Assembly (NCBI RefSeq): GCF_900116445.1
Contig: NZ_FPBH01000002.1
Span: 186,001 to 250,000, forward strand
Origin: Paraburkholderia aspalathi
GTDB lineage: Bacteria; Pseudomonadota; Gammaproteobacteria; Burkholderiales; Burkholderiaceae
Length of the DNA: 64,000 nt
Reading direction: 5' to 3'
The notes below the pieces were generated by a model. That model was not told the DNA's origin. It ran no database searches and worked only from the letters and a program-made list of their open reading frames with translations. The position numbers and the translations under genes were made by a program. Of this stretch, positions 50,888-60,710 are shown piece by piece (the first letter of the stretch is position 1; each line of letters starts with the position of its first letter).

Positions 50888-53137
50888 ATGAAGTTGCGGT
50901 CCGACGAACCGAAGCTCGGCAAAATCAGCACGACGCTGTGCAGCATGTTGGCGGCAGGTCCCGCGCTCGCGCAGGGCACGGCCGGCACGGCGCCGCCTGA
51001 CAAGGAAAGCCAGCTCGCGCCGATCGCCGTGCAAGGCCATGCGGACGACGGCTTCAAGACCGACCACTCGGCGTCGGTCAAATTCACCGCGCCGCTGGTC
51101 GACACGCCGAAGTCGGTGACCGTGATTCCGCAGGAGTTGATCAAAAGCACGGGCGCCTCGACGCTGACCGAAGCACTGCGCACGGTGCCGGGCATCACGT
51201 TCGGCGCCGGCGAAGGCGGCAATCCGCTCGGCGACCGGCCGTTCATTCGCGGCTACGACGCCCAGGGCAGCACCTTCGTCGACGGCATGCGCGACATCGG
51301 CGCGACCACGCGCGAAGTGTTCAACATCGAAAGCGTGGAAGTGACCAAGGGTTCGGACGGCGCCTACGGCGGCCGCGGCGGCGCGGGCGGCAGCATCAAC
51401 CTGATCACCAAGACTCCGCATCTGGGCAATTCCGCCGACGGCAGCGCGGGCCTCGGCACCGACCGCTACCGCCGCTTCACCGCCGACGGCAACTGGCAGA
51501 TGGCCGATCACGCGGCCTTCCGCCTGAACGTGATGAGCCACAACAACGACGTGGCCGGCCGCGACGCGGTCAACAACGAGCGCTGGGGCATCGCGCCCTC
51601 GTTCACCTACGGTCTCGGCACGCCCACCCGCGTCACGGCGAGCTACTACCACCTCTCCACCGACGACCTGCCCGACAGCGGCATTCCGTACTTCTACACG
51701 ACCACCAACAAGCCGGCCAACGTCGACACGATTTATCCGGCGAACGTGGACCGGCATAACTTTTACGGCCTGATCGACCGCGATTTCCGCAAGACGACGT
51801 CGGACGTCGGTACCGTGCGCATCGAGCACGACATCAACAGCAATCTGACGATCCGCAACACCACGCGTTATACGAAGTCCACTCAGGACTACATCTGGAC
51901 GCAACCGGACGACAGTCAGGGCAACGTCGTGAACGGCATGGTGTGGCGCCGCGCGAATACGCGTGCCAGCGACGTCTACAGCCTTGCGAACCAGACCGAA
52001 CTGTTCGGCGAGTTCAAGACCGGCTTCCTGAAACACAGCTTCACCACCGGCCTCGAACTGTCGCGCGAAACCAGCGTGAATGATTCGTACACTGTTGCAA
52101 CGGCCACCGGTGCGATCTGCAAGACCAAGGGCATCGGCGCGGCGTCGGGCTATAACTGCACGAGCCTGTGGTCGCCGAATCCGAACGACCCGTGGGCCGG
52201 CTCGGTCAAGCAAACGAACGATCCGAGCGAGCAGCGCACCACCACCAAATCGCTGTATGCGTTCGATACGATCGAACTCACCAAACGCTGGCAGGCCAAC
52301 GTCGGCTTGCGCGTCGACGACTACTCGACCGATTTCCGCAACACGGTGGCCAACGGCGGCAAGCGCACTTCGCGCGACGACACGCTGTTCAACTACCAGT
52401 TCGGTCTCGTCTTCAAACCGGCTTCGAACGGCAGCGTGTATGCGTCGATCGCGACCTCGTCGACACCGGCCGGCGCCCTGCTCGGCCAGGGCAGCGAAAC
52501 GCAATCGCTGACGCCAGGACGTGGCGGGGTCGGTGCGAACGCGGATCAGCTCGCGCCGGAAAAGAACCGTAGCGTCGAACTCGGCACCAAGTGGAATGTG
52601 CTGGATAACCATCTCTCGCTGACGGGCGCGCTGTTCCAGATCGACACGACCAACGCCCGCGTTACGCTGCCGAACAACGAATACGCGATGGTCGGCAACA
52701 AGCGCGTGCAAGGCTTCGAGTTCGGCGTGGCCGGTCAGTTGACGAACAAGTGGCAGGTGTTCGGCGGCTATACGTACATGAAGAGCCAGTTGCGCGACAA
52801 CGGCAAGACCACCTCGGATAACGGCCACCAGTTCCCGAATACGCCGAAGAACAGCATCAGCCTGTGGACCAACTACGACGTGCTGCCGAAGTTCACGATC
52901 GGCGGTGGCGCGTTCTACATGTCGCAGGTGTACGGCGACACGGCGAACTTGCGTGCGGTGCCGTCGTACTGGCGCTTCGACGGCATGGCGACGTACCGGA
53001 TCAACAAGAAGGTCGATCTGCAACTGAACGTGCAGAACATCTTCAACCGGACGTATTACGACCAGGCGTATCCGGCGCACTATGCGTCGATCGCAGCCGG
53101 CCGTTCCGCCTTCCTGACGCTCAACGCGCACTACTAA
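50888..53137 (+). CDS. TonB-dependent siderophore receptor (Fiu/PiuA type)
   Basis: The 749-residue protein has a signal peptide (cleavage likely at ALA-QG, residues 27-29). The plug domain is VDTPKSVTVIPQELIKSTGA, TVPGITFGAGEGGNPLGDRP and IRGYDAQGSTFVDGMRDIGA, and the 22-strand barrel ends in FLTLNAHY with a terminal aromatic. The order receptor, SEL1 protein, PiuC hydroxylase matches the Fiu-YbiX / PiuA-PiuC loci, which take up ferric catecholate compounds and some siderophore-linked antibiotics. Control by Fur is likely from the box upstream. The ligand is inferred from context. Confidence 0.92.
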   Translation: MKLRSDEPKLGKISTTLCSMLAAGPALAQGTAGTAPPDKESQLAPIAVQGHADDGFKTDHSASVKFTAPLVDTPKSVTVIPQELIKSTGASTLTEALRTVPGITFGAGEGGNPLGDRPFIRGYDAQGSTFVDGMRDIGATTREVFNIESVEVTKGSDGAYGGRGGAGGSINLITKTPHLGNSADGSAGLGTDRYRRFTADGNWQMADHAAFRLNVMSHNNDVAGRDAVNNERWGIAPSFTYGLGTPTRVTASYYHLSTDDLPDSGIPYFYTTTNKPANVDTIYPANVDRHNFYGLIDRDFRKTTSDVGTVRIEHDINSNLTIRNTTRYTKSTQDYIWTQPDDSQGNVVNGMVWRRANTRASDVYSLANQTELFGEFKTGFLKHSFTTGLELSRETSVNDSYTVATATGAICKTKGIGAASGYNCTSLWSPNPNDPWAGSVKQTNDPSEQRTTTKSLYAFDTIELTKRWQANVGLRVDDYSTDFRNTVANGGKRTSRDDTLFNYQFGLVFKPASNGSVYASIATSSTPAGALLGQGSETQSLTPGRGGVGANADQLAPEKNRSVELGTKWNVLDNHLSLTGALFQIDTTNARVTLPNNEYAMVGNKRVQGFEFGVAGQLTNKWQVFGGYTYMKSQLRDNGKTTSDNGHQFPNTPKNSISLWTNYDVLPKFTIGGGAFYMSQVYGDTANLRAVPSYWRFDGMATYRINKKVDLQLNVQNIFNRTYYDQAYPAHYASIAAGRSAFLTLNAHY

Positions 53138-53144
53138 GCACGGC

Positions 53145-53906
53145 ATGACAGAACAGGTAACGCTGAAGGCGCTGGCGAGCGTGTCGCATGACGAGCTCGC
53201 CGCGATTCTCTCCGGACCACCGGCCACCGCTGCCGCGTGGGTGGCGGCGGCAGCGCATAACGGCATCGTCGAAGCGCAGGCGGTCTACGGGCAGTATCTG
53301 CTCGACGGCCATGGTGTGGAGCGCAACGCCGAAGAAGCGTTGAGCTGGTTCAAGCACGCGGCCCGGCAGGATCATCCGATGGCGATGAACATGTTGGGCC
53401 GTTGCTATGAGCACGGTTGGGGAACCACCGCGTGCGCGCCGGTGGCGGTCTACTGGTACCGCCTCGCGGCGCAGGCCGGACTCGACTGGGGCATGTACAA
53501 CTATGCGTCGGCGCTGGCGCTCGGCAATGGTGTGGCGTGCGATCGTGCACAGGCGCTGCAGTGGTTCAGGCGCGCTGCCGAAATGGGTCACACGAAGTCG
53601 ATCAACTTTGTCGGCAGCTTTTACGAGGACGGCTGGGAAGTCGATGCCAACGCAAACATCGCGCTCGACTATTACCGGCGTGCAGCGGTGGGCGGCGATT
53701 TTCGCGGCCAGTTCAACTATGCGCGGCTACTGGCTGAGCGCGGCGAGATCGATGCCGCGCTGCAATGGTTGCGGCGTGTGCCGCATACCGCAACAGCGGC
53801 GTTCGTCGAGAAAATGCAAACGTGGCTGGCCGCTTCGCCGGTGGCCGCATTTCGTATGCTGGCTGAAAAGATCAATCAGGAGATCAACGAAGAGGTGCGC
53901 GCATGA
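53145..53906 (+). CDS. SEL1-like repeat protein of the PiuA-PiuC operon
   Basis: The 253-residue cytoplasmic protein has at least four SEL1-type TPR repeats: [60 protein letters not shown] and [20 protein letters not shown]. Such proteins are scaffolds. It starts seven bases after the receptor stop, and its own stop overlaps the hydroxylase start (ATGA). A similar gene accompanies PiuC in pseudomonads. Its exact role in iron uptake is unknown. Confidence 0.88.
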   Translation: MTEQVTLKALASVSHDELAAILSGPPATAAAWVAAAAHNGIVEAQAVYGQYLLDGHGVERNAEEALSWFKHAARQDHPMAMNMLGRCYEHGWGTTACAPVAVYWYRLAAQAGLDWGMYNYASALALGNGVACDRAQALQWFRRAAEMGHTKSINFVGSFYEDGWEVDANANIALDYYRRAAVGGDFRGQFNYARLLAERGEIDAALQWLRRVPHTATAAFVEKMQTWLAASPVAAFRMLAEKINQEINEEVRA

Positions 53907-54586
53907 TGCTGCATCTGCAAGGCGTACTCAGCAAACAACAGGTCGCGCAATGCCGCGAAATCCTCGACGCGGCACCATGGATCGACGGCAACGCGACTTC
54001 CGGCGAGCAGTCCGCGCAGGCCAAGCGCAACCAGCAATTGCCCGAAGGCTCCCCCGTCGCGCGCGCGATTGGCGATGCGATTCAGGACGCGCTCGGCCGC
54101 AATCCACGCTTCTTTTCCGCCGCGTTGCCGCTGAAAGTCTTTCCGCCACTCTTTAACCGCTATGCAGGCGGCGATGGTTTCGGCACGCACGTGGACAATG
54201 CGATTCGCCAGTTGCGCGGCACCGACTTCCGCATCCGCAGCGATCTGTCGGCCACGCTGTTTCTGGCCGAGCCGGAGTCCTACGACGGCGGCGAACTCTG
54301 CGTCGAAGACACCTACGGCGCGCATCGCGCGAAGCTGCCGGCCGGCGACATGGTGCTCTACCCCGCTTCGAGCCTGCATCACGTGAGCCCGGTGACGCGT
54401 GGCGTGCGGGTCGCGTCCTTCTTCTGGATTCAGAGCATGGTGCGCGACGACGGCGAACGCGCCATGCTGTTTCAACTCGACAACGACGTACAACGCCTCG
54501 CGGCCGAGAAAGGTTCGAACGATGCAACCGTGGTAAGCCTCACCGGCATCTATCACAATCTGCTGCGCCGCTGGGCCGACGCCTGA
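53903..54586 (+). CDS. piuC: PKHD-type Fe(II)/2-oxoglutarate hydroxylase (PiuC/YbiX)
   Basis: The 227-residue protein has the 2-oxoglutarate dioxygenase core: [20 protein letters not shown] with the HxD iron ligands, [20 protein letters not shown], and [20 protein letters not shown] with the distal His and the Arg for 2-oxoglutarate. The C-terminal PiuC region includes [20 protein letters not shown]. Length agrees with PiuC. The enzyme is co-inherited with Fiu/PiuA receptors and is thought to modify a siderophore or its breakdown product. It is the third gene of the operon. Confidence 0.93.
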   Translation: MMLHLQGVLSKQQVAQCREILDAAPWIDGNATSGEQSAQAKRNQQLPEGSPVARAIGDAIQDALGRNPRFFSAALPLKVFPPLFNRYAGGDGFGTHVDNAIRQLRGTDFRIRSDLSATLFLAEPESYDGGELCVEDTYGAHRAKLPAGDMVLYPASSLHHVSPVTRGVRVASFFWIQSMVRDDGERAMLFQLDNDVQRLAAEKGSNDATVVSLTGIYHNLLRRWADA

Positions 54587-54943
54587 TCTGGCGGACTCCT
54601 CGTCCCACACAAAACAGTCTTTCTTTTTGCACACAGAAAGAAGGCACGTCCGCGTATTTACTTTCCTGTTCGTTAAGCGCAACGTGCGTGGTTGACGCGC
54701 GTCGCTACGTTCCTGGTTGCGCTCTCCGGGATTCGATTCGCTTCGCCGTGCCCGGATAGCCGGGTCGCAGCGGACGCCATTGCGCCGCGTCGGCAACCAG
54801 TTGCATTCGCAACGGCACCGAAATTGCTGATAGCGATGAGTCACACCACGACGCTTCGGAAGCCGACGCGCGGGTATCCGCACGATGGCTATCCGCATGT
54901 CGCCATGCCTGCATTGACCTTTCAATGGAGCCAGCAAACCGTC
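54587..54943. other. Intergenic region before the aldehyde oxidoreductase genes
   Basis: These 357 bases contain an imperfect TCTTTCT / AGAAAGA inverted repeat around 54619-54645 and probably the promoter of the PaoABC-like operon. The frame of the following gene is open through the second half, but the residues are not family-like. No regulator site is clear. Confidence 0.4.
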
Positions 54944-55729
54944 ATGTCCACGAAGAACGAACGTCCGGATTCGGACGACACGCCCGCCACCACGCCACCC
55001 CGACCATCACGCCGCCGCTTTCTGCAGTCGGCAGCCGCAGCGGCCACGGTCGGCGCAGCGCCGCATCTGCGAGCGCAAACACAAACCCCCACTCCGGCCG
55101 CGCCGCCTGCGGAAGTCCGCTCGCCGGTGCCGGGCCGTCCGGTCACGCTGACCATCAACGGCCGCGCTTACACGCTGCAACTCGAACCGCGCGTGACCTT
55201 GCTCGATGCGCTGCGTGAATACGCAGGCCTGATGGGCACAAAGAAAGGCTGCGACCGCGGGCAGTGCGGCGCATGCACCGTGATCGCCGACGGCCGTCGC
55301 ATCAATTCCTGCCTGACGCTCGCCGTGATGCATGAAGGCGAAAACATTACGACGGTGGAAGGACTCGCCAGCAACGGCGTGCTGAGTCCGTTGCAGCGCG
55401 CCTTCATTGAACACGATGCGTTCCAGTGCGGCTACTGTACGCCCGGGCAGTTGTGTTCCGCGACTGCCCTGCTGAACGAATTCCATAACGGCACGGCCAG
55501 CACCGTGACCGCCGATGTCCGCAGCCGCCCTCCACAACTTTCCGACGACGAGATTCGCGAACGAATGAGCGGCAATATCTGTCGCTGCGGAGCGTATGTG
55601 AATATCGTCGCGGCGGTGCGCGCCGTGCATGACGGCGGTGGGCAGAACGTTGCGAGCGGCAGTGGCAATGGTGGCATCGCCAGCAGTGTCATTGGCAGCG
55701 ACAGCAGCGATCACCGCCACAACGCCTGA
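54944..55729 (+). CDS. Aldehyde oxidoreductase iron-sulfur subunit with Tat signal (PaoA-like)
   Basis: With the ATG at 54944 the protein has 261 residues. RPSRRRFLQSAAAAATVGA is a twin-arginine export signal. Two [2Fe-2S] sites follow: CDRGQCGACTV with a later C (plant-type), and FQCGYCTPGQLC with NICRCGAY (helical). The end (GSGNGGIASSVIGSDSSDHR) is a low-complexity tail. It passes electrons in the molybdenum aldehyde oxidoreductase with the next two gene products; the complex is probably exported whole to the periplasm. Confidence 0.92.
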   Translation: MSTKNERPDSDDTPATTPPRPSRRRFLQSAAAAATVGAAPHLRAQTQTPTPAAPPAEVRSPVPGRPVTLTINGRAYTLQLEPRVTLLDALREYAGLMGTKKGCDRGQCGACTVIADGRRINSCLTLAVMHEGENITTVEGLASNGVLSPLQRAFIEHDAFQCGYCTPGQLCSATALLNEFHNGTASTVTADVRSRPPQLSDDEIRERMSGNICRCGAYVNIVAAVRAVHDGGGQNVASGSGNGGIASSVIGSDSSDHRHNA

Positions 55730-55742
55730 CGGAGCGACCAGC

Positions 55743-56744
55743 ATGGATGCGATCTCTTACGAACGCGCCGGCGACGTCGCCGGCGCCGTGCGCGCGGCGC
55801 AGCAACCGGGTGCGGTGTTCATCGGCGGCGGCACCAATCTGCTCGACCTGATGAAGGGCGGCGTGGCGCGGCCGCTGCGGCTCATCGATATCACGCACAT
55901 CGGTGGACTCGATACGGTCACCACGTTGCCCAATGGCGGCATCCGTATCGGCGCCCTGGTGCGCAACAGCGATGCCGCCAATCACGCGCTGGTGCGCGAA
56001 CAATATCCGTTGCTGTCGCAAGCGTTTCTGGCGGGTGCTTCAGCGCAGTTGCGCAATATGGCGACCGTCGGCGGCAATCTGATGCAGCGCACGCGCTGCG
56101 GCTACTTTTACGACACCGCCTTCACGCAGTGCAATAAGCGCATACCAGGCAGCGGTTGCGCGGCGCTCGAAGGCCACAATCGCACGCAGGCGATTCTCGG
56201 CGCGAGTCCGCAATGCATCGCCGTGAACCCGTCGGATATGAGCGTCGCGCTCGCCGCGCTCGACGCCGTCGTGCGTGTAAGCGGACCCGCAGGCGAGCGA
56301 ACGATTCCGTTTGCTGACTTTCATCGCCTTCCCGGCGACCGGCCCGATATCGATACGACTTTGCAGGCGGGCGAGTTGATTACCGCCGTCGATTTACCGC
56401 CGCCCTTGTTCAGCGCGAACGCCCACTATCTGAAGGTGCGCGACCGGGCCAGTTACGCATTTGCGCTGGTCTCGGTGGCCGCCGCGTTGCAGATAGACGG
56501 CGACCACGTGAAAACCGCACGCATCGCGTTGGGCGGCGTCGCGCACAAACCGTGGCGCGCGAGTGCGGCCGAGCAGATGCTCAACGGCCAGCCGCTCACG
56601 CAGGCGAGGTTGCATGACGCCGCAGCCGCCGCGCTACGCGATGCGAGGCCCCAGCACGAGAATGCGTTCAAGGTGCAGCTCGCGCAACGCGCGATCGTGC
56701 GCGCAGTAAATCTGGCCGCGGGCCACAGCGGAGGTGTCGCATGA
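55743..56744 (+). CDS. Aldehyde oxidoreductase FAD subunit (PaoB-like)
   Basis: The 333-residue protein has the FAD-binding GAVFIGGGTNLLDLMKGGVA and ASAQLRNMATVGGNLMQRTR. The segment RCGYFYDTAFTQCNKRIPGSGC gives cysteines for an added [4Fe-4S] cluster, as in the PaoB branch rather than ordinary xanthine dehydrogenases. It lacks its own signal and should be carried by the Tat-tagged small subunit. It starts 13 bases after the small-subunit gene and overlaps the start of the large-subunit gene by four bases. Confidence 0.93.
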   Translation: MDAISYERAGDVAGAVRAAQQPGAVFIGGGTNLLDLMKGGVARPLRLIDITHIGGLDTVTTLPNGGIRIGALVRNSDAANHALVREQYPLLSQAFLAGASAQLRNMATVGGNLMQRTRCGYFYDTAFTQCNKRIPGSGCAALEGHNRTQAILGASPQCIAVNPSDMSVALAALDAVVRVSGPAGERTIPFADFHRLPGDRPDIDTTLQAGELITAVDLPPPLFSANAHYLKVRDRASYAFALVSVAAALQIDGDHVKTARIALGGVAHKPWRASAAEQMLNGQPLTQARLHDAAAAALRDARPQHENAFKVQLAQRAIVRAVNLAAGHSGGVA

Positions 56745-58963
56745 ATCTGATCGGTCAACCGCTCGACCGCATCGACGGTCTGCTGAAAGTCACCGGCGAA
56801 GCGCGCTACGCCGCCGAGTTCCCCGAGGCGCGGCTTGCGCATGCGGTGCTGGTCACCAGCACGATTGCAAGCGGCACGATTGCGTCGATCGACGCGAGCC
56901 GCGCGCAGGCATTGCCAGGCGTGCTGCTGGTGATGACGTATCAGAACGCGCCGCGCCTGCCGAATGGCGGCAAGCCCGCGTTGACGCCGCCGGCAGGCAG
57001 GCGGCTGTCACTGCTGCAGGACAACCAGGTTCACTACAACAACGAGCCGGTCGCGGTGGTGGTTGCCGATACGCTCGAACATGCCACCGATGCCGCGCGC
57101 CAGTTGCGCATCACGTATCAGAGCAGCGCCGCGGTCCTCGATTTCACGCAAGCGAAGCCGAACGGACATGCGCCCGACAAACCGCAAGGCCGCACCACCG
57201 ACACGCAACGCGGCGACTTCGAGGACGGGTTGCGCAGCGGCGCGGTCCATGTCGATGCCGTTTACACCACGCCGATCGAGCATCACAACCCGATGGAACC
57301 GCACGCCACGATGGCGCACTGGGACGGCCCGCAACTCACGCTCTACGATTCGACGCAGGGCGTGAGCAATGCGGCACAGGCGGTTGCCAAGACGTTCGGC
57401 ATGCCGCCCGGCGACGTGCGTGTGATTTCGCCGTTTATCGGCGGCGGCTTCGGTTGCAAGGGTTCGTCGTGGTCGCACGTTTCGTTGTGCGCGATGGCGG
57501 CGAAACAGACCGGGCGCCCGGTGCGCCTCGTGCTCGAGCGGCCGCAGATGTTCGGCTCCGTCGGCGCGCGGCCGCGCACCGAGCAGCATTTCACGCTTGC
57601 CGCGCGGCACGACGGCACGCTGACAGCGATGCGCCATGACAGTGTTTCGAACACGTCGATGTTCGAAGACTGGACCGAGACCTGCTGCATGGTCACGCGC
57701 ATGCTGTACGCGGTGCCCAATCAGATCACGACGCACCGGATCGTGCCGATGAATCTCGGCACGCCGACCTTCATGCGCGCGCCCGGCGAGACAACCGGCT
57801 CGTTCGCGCTCGAATCGGCAATGGACGAACTCGCTGTCGCGTTGAAGATGGACCCGCTCGCGCTGCGTCTAAAGAATTACGCCGATGCGGATCCGCAGGA
57901 AAACAAGCCGTGGTCGAGCAAATCCTTGCGCGAGTGCTATCAGATCGGCGCGGAGAAATTCGGCTGGTCGCGGCGCACTGCCGCGCCACGCTCGATGCGC
58001 AACGGCAATACGCTGATCGGCATGGGCATGGCCACCGCCACCTATCCGGCCAACCGCAGCGAAGCCGCGGCCATCGCACGGATTCTGCCGGACGGCAGCG
58101 CCATGGTTGCCTCCGGCACCCAGGACCTCGGCACCGGCACCTACACGGTGATGACCCAGGTGGCCGCCGACGCCCTCGGCTTCGCGCCGGAAAACATCCA
58201 CTTCGCACTCGGCGATTCGTCGCTGCCGAAAGCGCCGGGGTCGGGCGGCTCGCAATCGGCGGCGAGCGTTTCGCCCGCTGTGCGCGAGGCCGCAAGCCAG
58301 GCGCGCAACCAGCTGATCGCCTTGGCGCTCGCCGACGAAGCCTCGCCGGTGCACGGCATCGCGCTCGACGACATCACGGTGGAAAACGGCTGGGTCATGA
58401 GCCGTTCGCAACCGTCGAAGCGCGATCCGGCGGCGGCGATCATCGCGCGCTCAGGCGGCAAACCGATCGAGGCCACCGCGACGGTCAAACCCGGCGATGA
58501 ACGGCAGAAGTACTCGCTTCACTCGTTTGGCGCCGTGTTTGCCGAAGTCCATGTCGATGCCGACCTCGGCACGATTCGCGTGGCGCGTGTGGTCGGCGTG
58601 TATGACGTGGGGCGCGTGCTGAACCAGAAAACCGCGCGCAGCCAGATGCTGGGCGGCATCGTGTGGGGCGTGGGGGCGGCGCTCCAGGAAGACACCTCGC
58701 TCGATACGCGCTATGGCCGCTTCACCAACGCGAATCTCGCCGAGTACCACGTGCCGGTGAATGCCGACATCGGTTCGCTCGACATCACGTTCATCGATCG
58801 ACCTGATCCGTACGTCAACTCGGTCGGCGTGCGCGGCATCGGCGAGATCGGCATCACCGGCGTGCCGGCGGCCATCGCGAACGCGGTGTATCACGCGACC
58901 GGTGTGCGCGTGCGCGATCTGCCGGTGACGCTCGACAAGGTGATGGGGACGATGCGCGCATAA
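56741..58963 (+). CDS. Aldehyde oxidoreductase molybdenum subunit (PaoC-like)
   Basis: The 740-residue protein has the xanthine-dehydrogenase family core: LIGQPLDRIDGLLKVTGEAR at the start, HHNPMEPHATMAHW, ISPFIGGGFGCKGSSW, MRAPGETTGSFALESAMDEL and the C-terminal GVRGIGEIGITGVPAAIANA with the catalytic Glu. It holds the molybdenum cofactor, probably as the cytosine dinucleotide form, as the MocA-like gene next door suggests. Expected function is oxidation of aromatic or other aldehydes to acids in the periplasm. Confidence 0.94.
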   Translation: MNLIGQPLDRIDGLLKVTGEARYAAEFPEARLAHAVLVTSTIASGTIASIDASRAQALPGVLLVMTYQNAPRLPNGGKPALTPPAGRRLSLLQDNQVHYNNEPVAVVVADTLEHATDAARQLRITYQSSAAVLDFTQAKPNGHAPDKPQGRTTDTQRGDFEDGLRSGAVHVDAVYTTPIEHHNPMEPHATMAHWDGPQLTLYDSTQGVSNAAQAVAKTFGMPPGDVRVISPFIGGGFGCKGSSWSHVSLCAMAAKQTGRPVRLVLERPQMFGSVGARPRTEQHFTLAARHDGTLTAMRHDSVSNTSMFEDWTETCCMVTRMLYAVPNQITTHRIVPMNLGTPTFMRAPGETTGSFALESAMDELAVALKMDPLALRLKNYADADPQENKPWSSKSLRECYQIGAEKFGWSRRTAAPRSMRNGNTLIGMGMATATYPANRSEAAAIARILPDGSAMVASGTQDLGTGTYTVMTQVAADALGFAPENIHFALGDSSLPKAPGSGGSQSAASVSPAVREAASQARNQLIALALADEASPVHGIALDDITVENGWVMSRSQPSKRDPAAAIIARSGGKPIEATATVKPGDERQKYSLHSFGAVFAEVHVDADLGTIRVARVVGVYDVGRVLNQKTARSQMLGGIVWGVGAALQEDTSLDTRYGRFTNANLAEYHVPVNADIGSLDITFIDRPDPYVNSVGVRGIGEIGITGVPAAIANAVYHATGVRVRDLPVTLDKVMGTMRA

Positions 58964-59040
58964 CGGCTGATGCATTGGCGCTTGCCTGCCGATGCGTTGC
59001 ATCGCACAATCGGGCACGTCCCCTCTATCGGTGCCCGTCC

Positions 59041-59628
59041 ATGGCCTACGCCTCGCTCGCTACTGGCGTGTTGCTCGCCGCCGGCTTCGGCTCCCGCTTC
59101 GACCCGGACGGCCTGCACAACAAGCTCCTCGCCCAGATGCCCGACGGCACGCCCGTCGCGCACGAAGCGGCGCACCGGCTGCTAAGGGTCGTCTCGCATG
59201 TGCTGGCCGTGGTGCGGCCGGGTTCGGACGCCCTCGCGCGCCTCCTGAACGACGCCGGCTGCGACGTGGTGTTCGCCGAGAGCGCCAATCGTGGCATGGG
59301 TGCGAGTCTCGCCGCCGGCATCGAGGCCTGCGAAGACGCCGAGGGCTGGATCGTCGCGCTTGCCGATATGCCGCGCATTGCCACCCCGACGATCGAAGAA
59401 GTGGCGCGTGCGCTCGACGGTGGCGCTTCGATCGTCGCGCCGTTTTATCAGGGCCAGCGCGGCCATCCGGTCGGCTTCGGCATCGAGCATCGGGACGCAT
59501 TGATCGCGCTCGACGGCGACACCGGCGCACGCGCGCTGTTGACTTCGCAGCGGGTCATGCGGCTGGACGTCGACGATCCCGGGATTCTGCGCGACGTGGA
59601 TACGCCGGAAGATCTGCGCAACGTTTAA
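59041..59628 (+). CDS. MocA-like nucleotidyltransferase
   Basis: With the ATG at 59041 the protein has 195 residues. The nucleotide-binding start is GVLLAAGFGSRFDPDGLHNK, a variant of LAAGxGxRxGxxK, and the metal-binding site is VALADMPRI. RGHPVGFG and DGDTGARALL complete the family pattern. Such enzymes attach CMP to the molybdopterin cofactor. It directly follows the oxidoreductase genes, which fits supply of the cofactor. Its stop overlaps that of the convergent LysR gene in a shared TTAA. Confidence 0.88.
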   Translation: MAYASLATGVLLAAGFGSRFDPDGLHNKLLAQMPDGTPVAHEAAHRLLRVVSHVLAVVRPGSDALARLLNDAGCDVVFAESANRGMGASLAAGIEACEDAEGWIVALADMPRIATPTIEEVARALDGGASIVAPFYQGQRGHPVGFGIEHRDALIALDGDTGARALLTSQRVMRLDVDDPGILRDVDTPEDLRNV

Positions 59629-60542
59629 CCCGATGACACCTGCTGACGGCACATTCTAAGAATCAGTTGCCGAAGCCAACGATGCACCGGGTCATTCTCC
59701 AAACGCGGATGCCACATCTGGGAAACCGTAAAACCCTCAGTCGCCACAGGAAGCTCGAACGCGCAGACGCTGGCAGCTGCGCCGGGCTGAGTGTTCACAA
59801 AAGAGGCCGGCAGAAGCGCGACCAGATCGGACGCTCGTGCCACCGCTAACGCGGCCGGAAAGCTCGGCACAACCGCTATGGTCGTTCGCTCCAAACCCGC
59901 CAGGGCAATCGCAGCGTCAAGCGTATCGATTGTCTGGCGACCGTACGGCGCGACGACGTGGCCATACGCTGCGTATTGCTCGATCGACACGTCCTGTTTC
60001 AGGTCCAGCGGATGCCCCTTTCTGACAACACCGAGGTAGCGGTCTCGAAACAGGGCCTGCACGCGAATTTCAGGCCCCATATCCTCCTGAACACCAATCT
60101 CGAGATCGGCGGAGCCATTGCGCAGATATTCCGCGTTCTTCTCCGGCTTGGACGAAAAGTGCAAACGCACAAACGGCGCCAGTGCAGTCACTTCTGCAAT
60201 CAATGGCGCGCCGAAGGCTTCCACGAAAGCTTCGTTGACGCGAATCGTCAGGGTTCTGCGCAAGGTTGAAAAATCCAGCGCCGCGGGGGACGGACGCAAT
60301 AAGGAACGCGCCTCCTGAACGATATTTTGTGTTCGCTCACGGATCTCCTCGGCATACGGCGTCAGCACCATCTGACGCCCGGCCCGGACCAGTAATGGAT
60401 CGCCAGTCGCGGCACGCAGGCGAGTCAGCGTGCGGCTCATTGCCGACGCACTCAAATGCAACGACCGGGCCGCGCGCGTCACGTTTTTCTCGGCGAGCAA
60501 TGCATCGAGCGCGAAAAGGAGATTCAGGTCCGGTTCAGGCAT
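59625..60542 (-). CDS. LysR-family regulator (NodD/LinR-like)
   Basis: The 305-residue protein starts PEPDLNLLFALDALLAEKNV; the helix-turn-helix is VTRAARSLHLSASAMSRTLT. The effector domain has LTIRVNEAFVEAFGAPLIAE. It is divergent from an SDR oxidoreductase gene whose ATG is 168 bases away and probably regulates it. SASAMSRTL in the recognition helix differs from the usual QPAVSxxL but is common in this subgroup. Effector unknown. Confidence 0.92.
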   Translation of the reverse strand: MPEPDLNLLFALDALLAEKNVTRAARSLHLSASAMSRTLTRLRAATGDPLLVRAGRQMVLTPYAEEIRERTQNIVQEARSLLRPSPAALDFSTLRRTLTIRVNEAFVEAFGAPLIAEVTALAPFVRLHFSSKPEKNAEYLRNGSADLEIGVQEDMGPEIRVQALFRDRYLGVVRKGHPLDLKQDVSIEQYAAYGHVVAPYGRQTIDTLDAAIALAGLERTTIAVVPSFPAALAVARASDLVALLPASFVNTQPGAAASVCAFELPVATEGFTVSQMWHPRLENDPVHRWLRQLILRMCRQQVSSG

Positions 60543-60710
60543 TTTTTTATCGTAGTCAGCGAAGGGGAGATAAGGCGTCTGATGCAGATATTAGTTGCAT
60601 TCAGCGCGGCTTCCGCCATTCCCTGTGCATCGCTATATTGGTTTGAACGATTTACCTACGAGGATCGCTCTCGTTACGTGCAGGTTCGGGAGCGGCTTCG
60701 TTTACCGGGA

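Noticed and set aside
50771..53266. An 831-codon minus-strand frame antisense to the siderophore receptor gene
   Set aside because: The receptor on the plus strand has full family motifs; the antisense product has none and is Val/Arg/Ala-rich shadow sequence.
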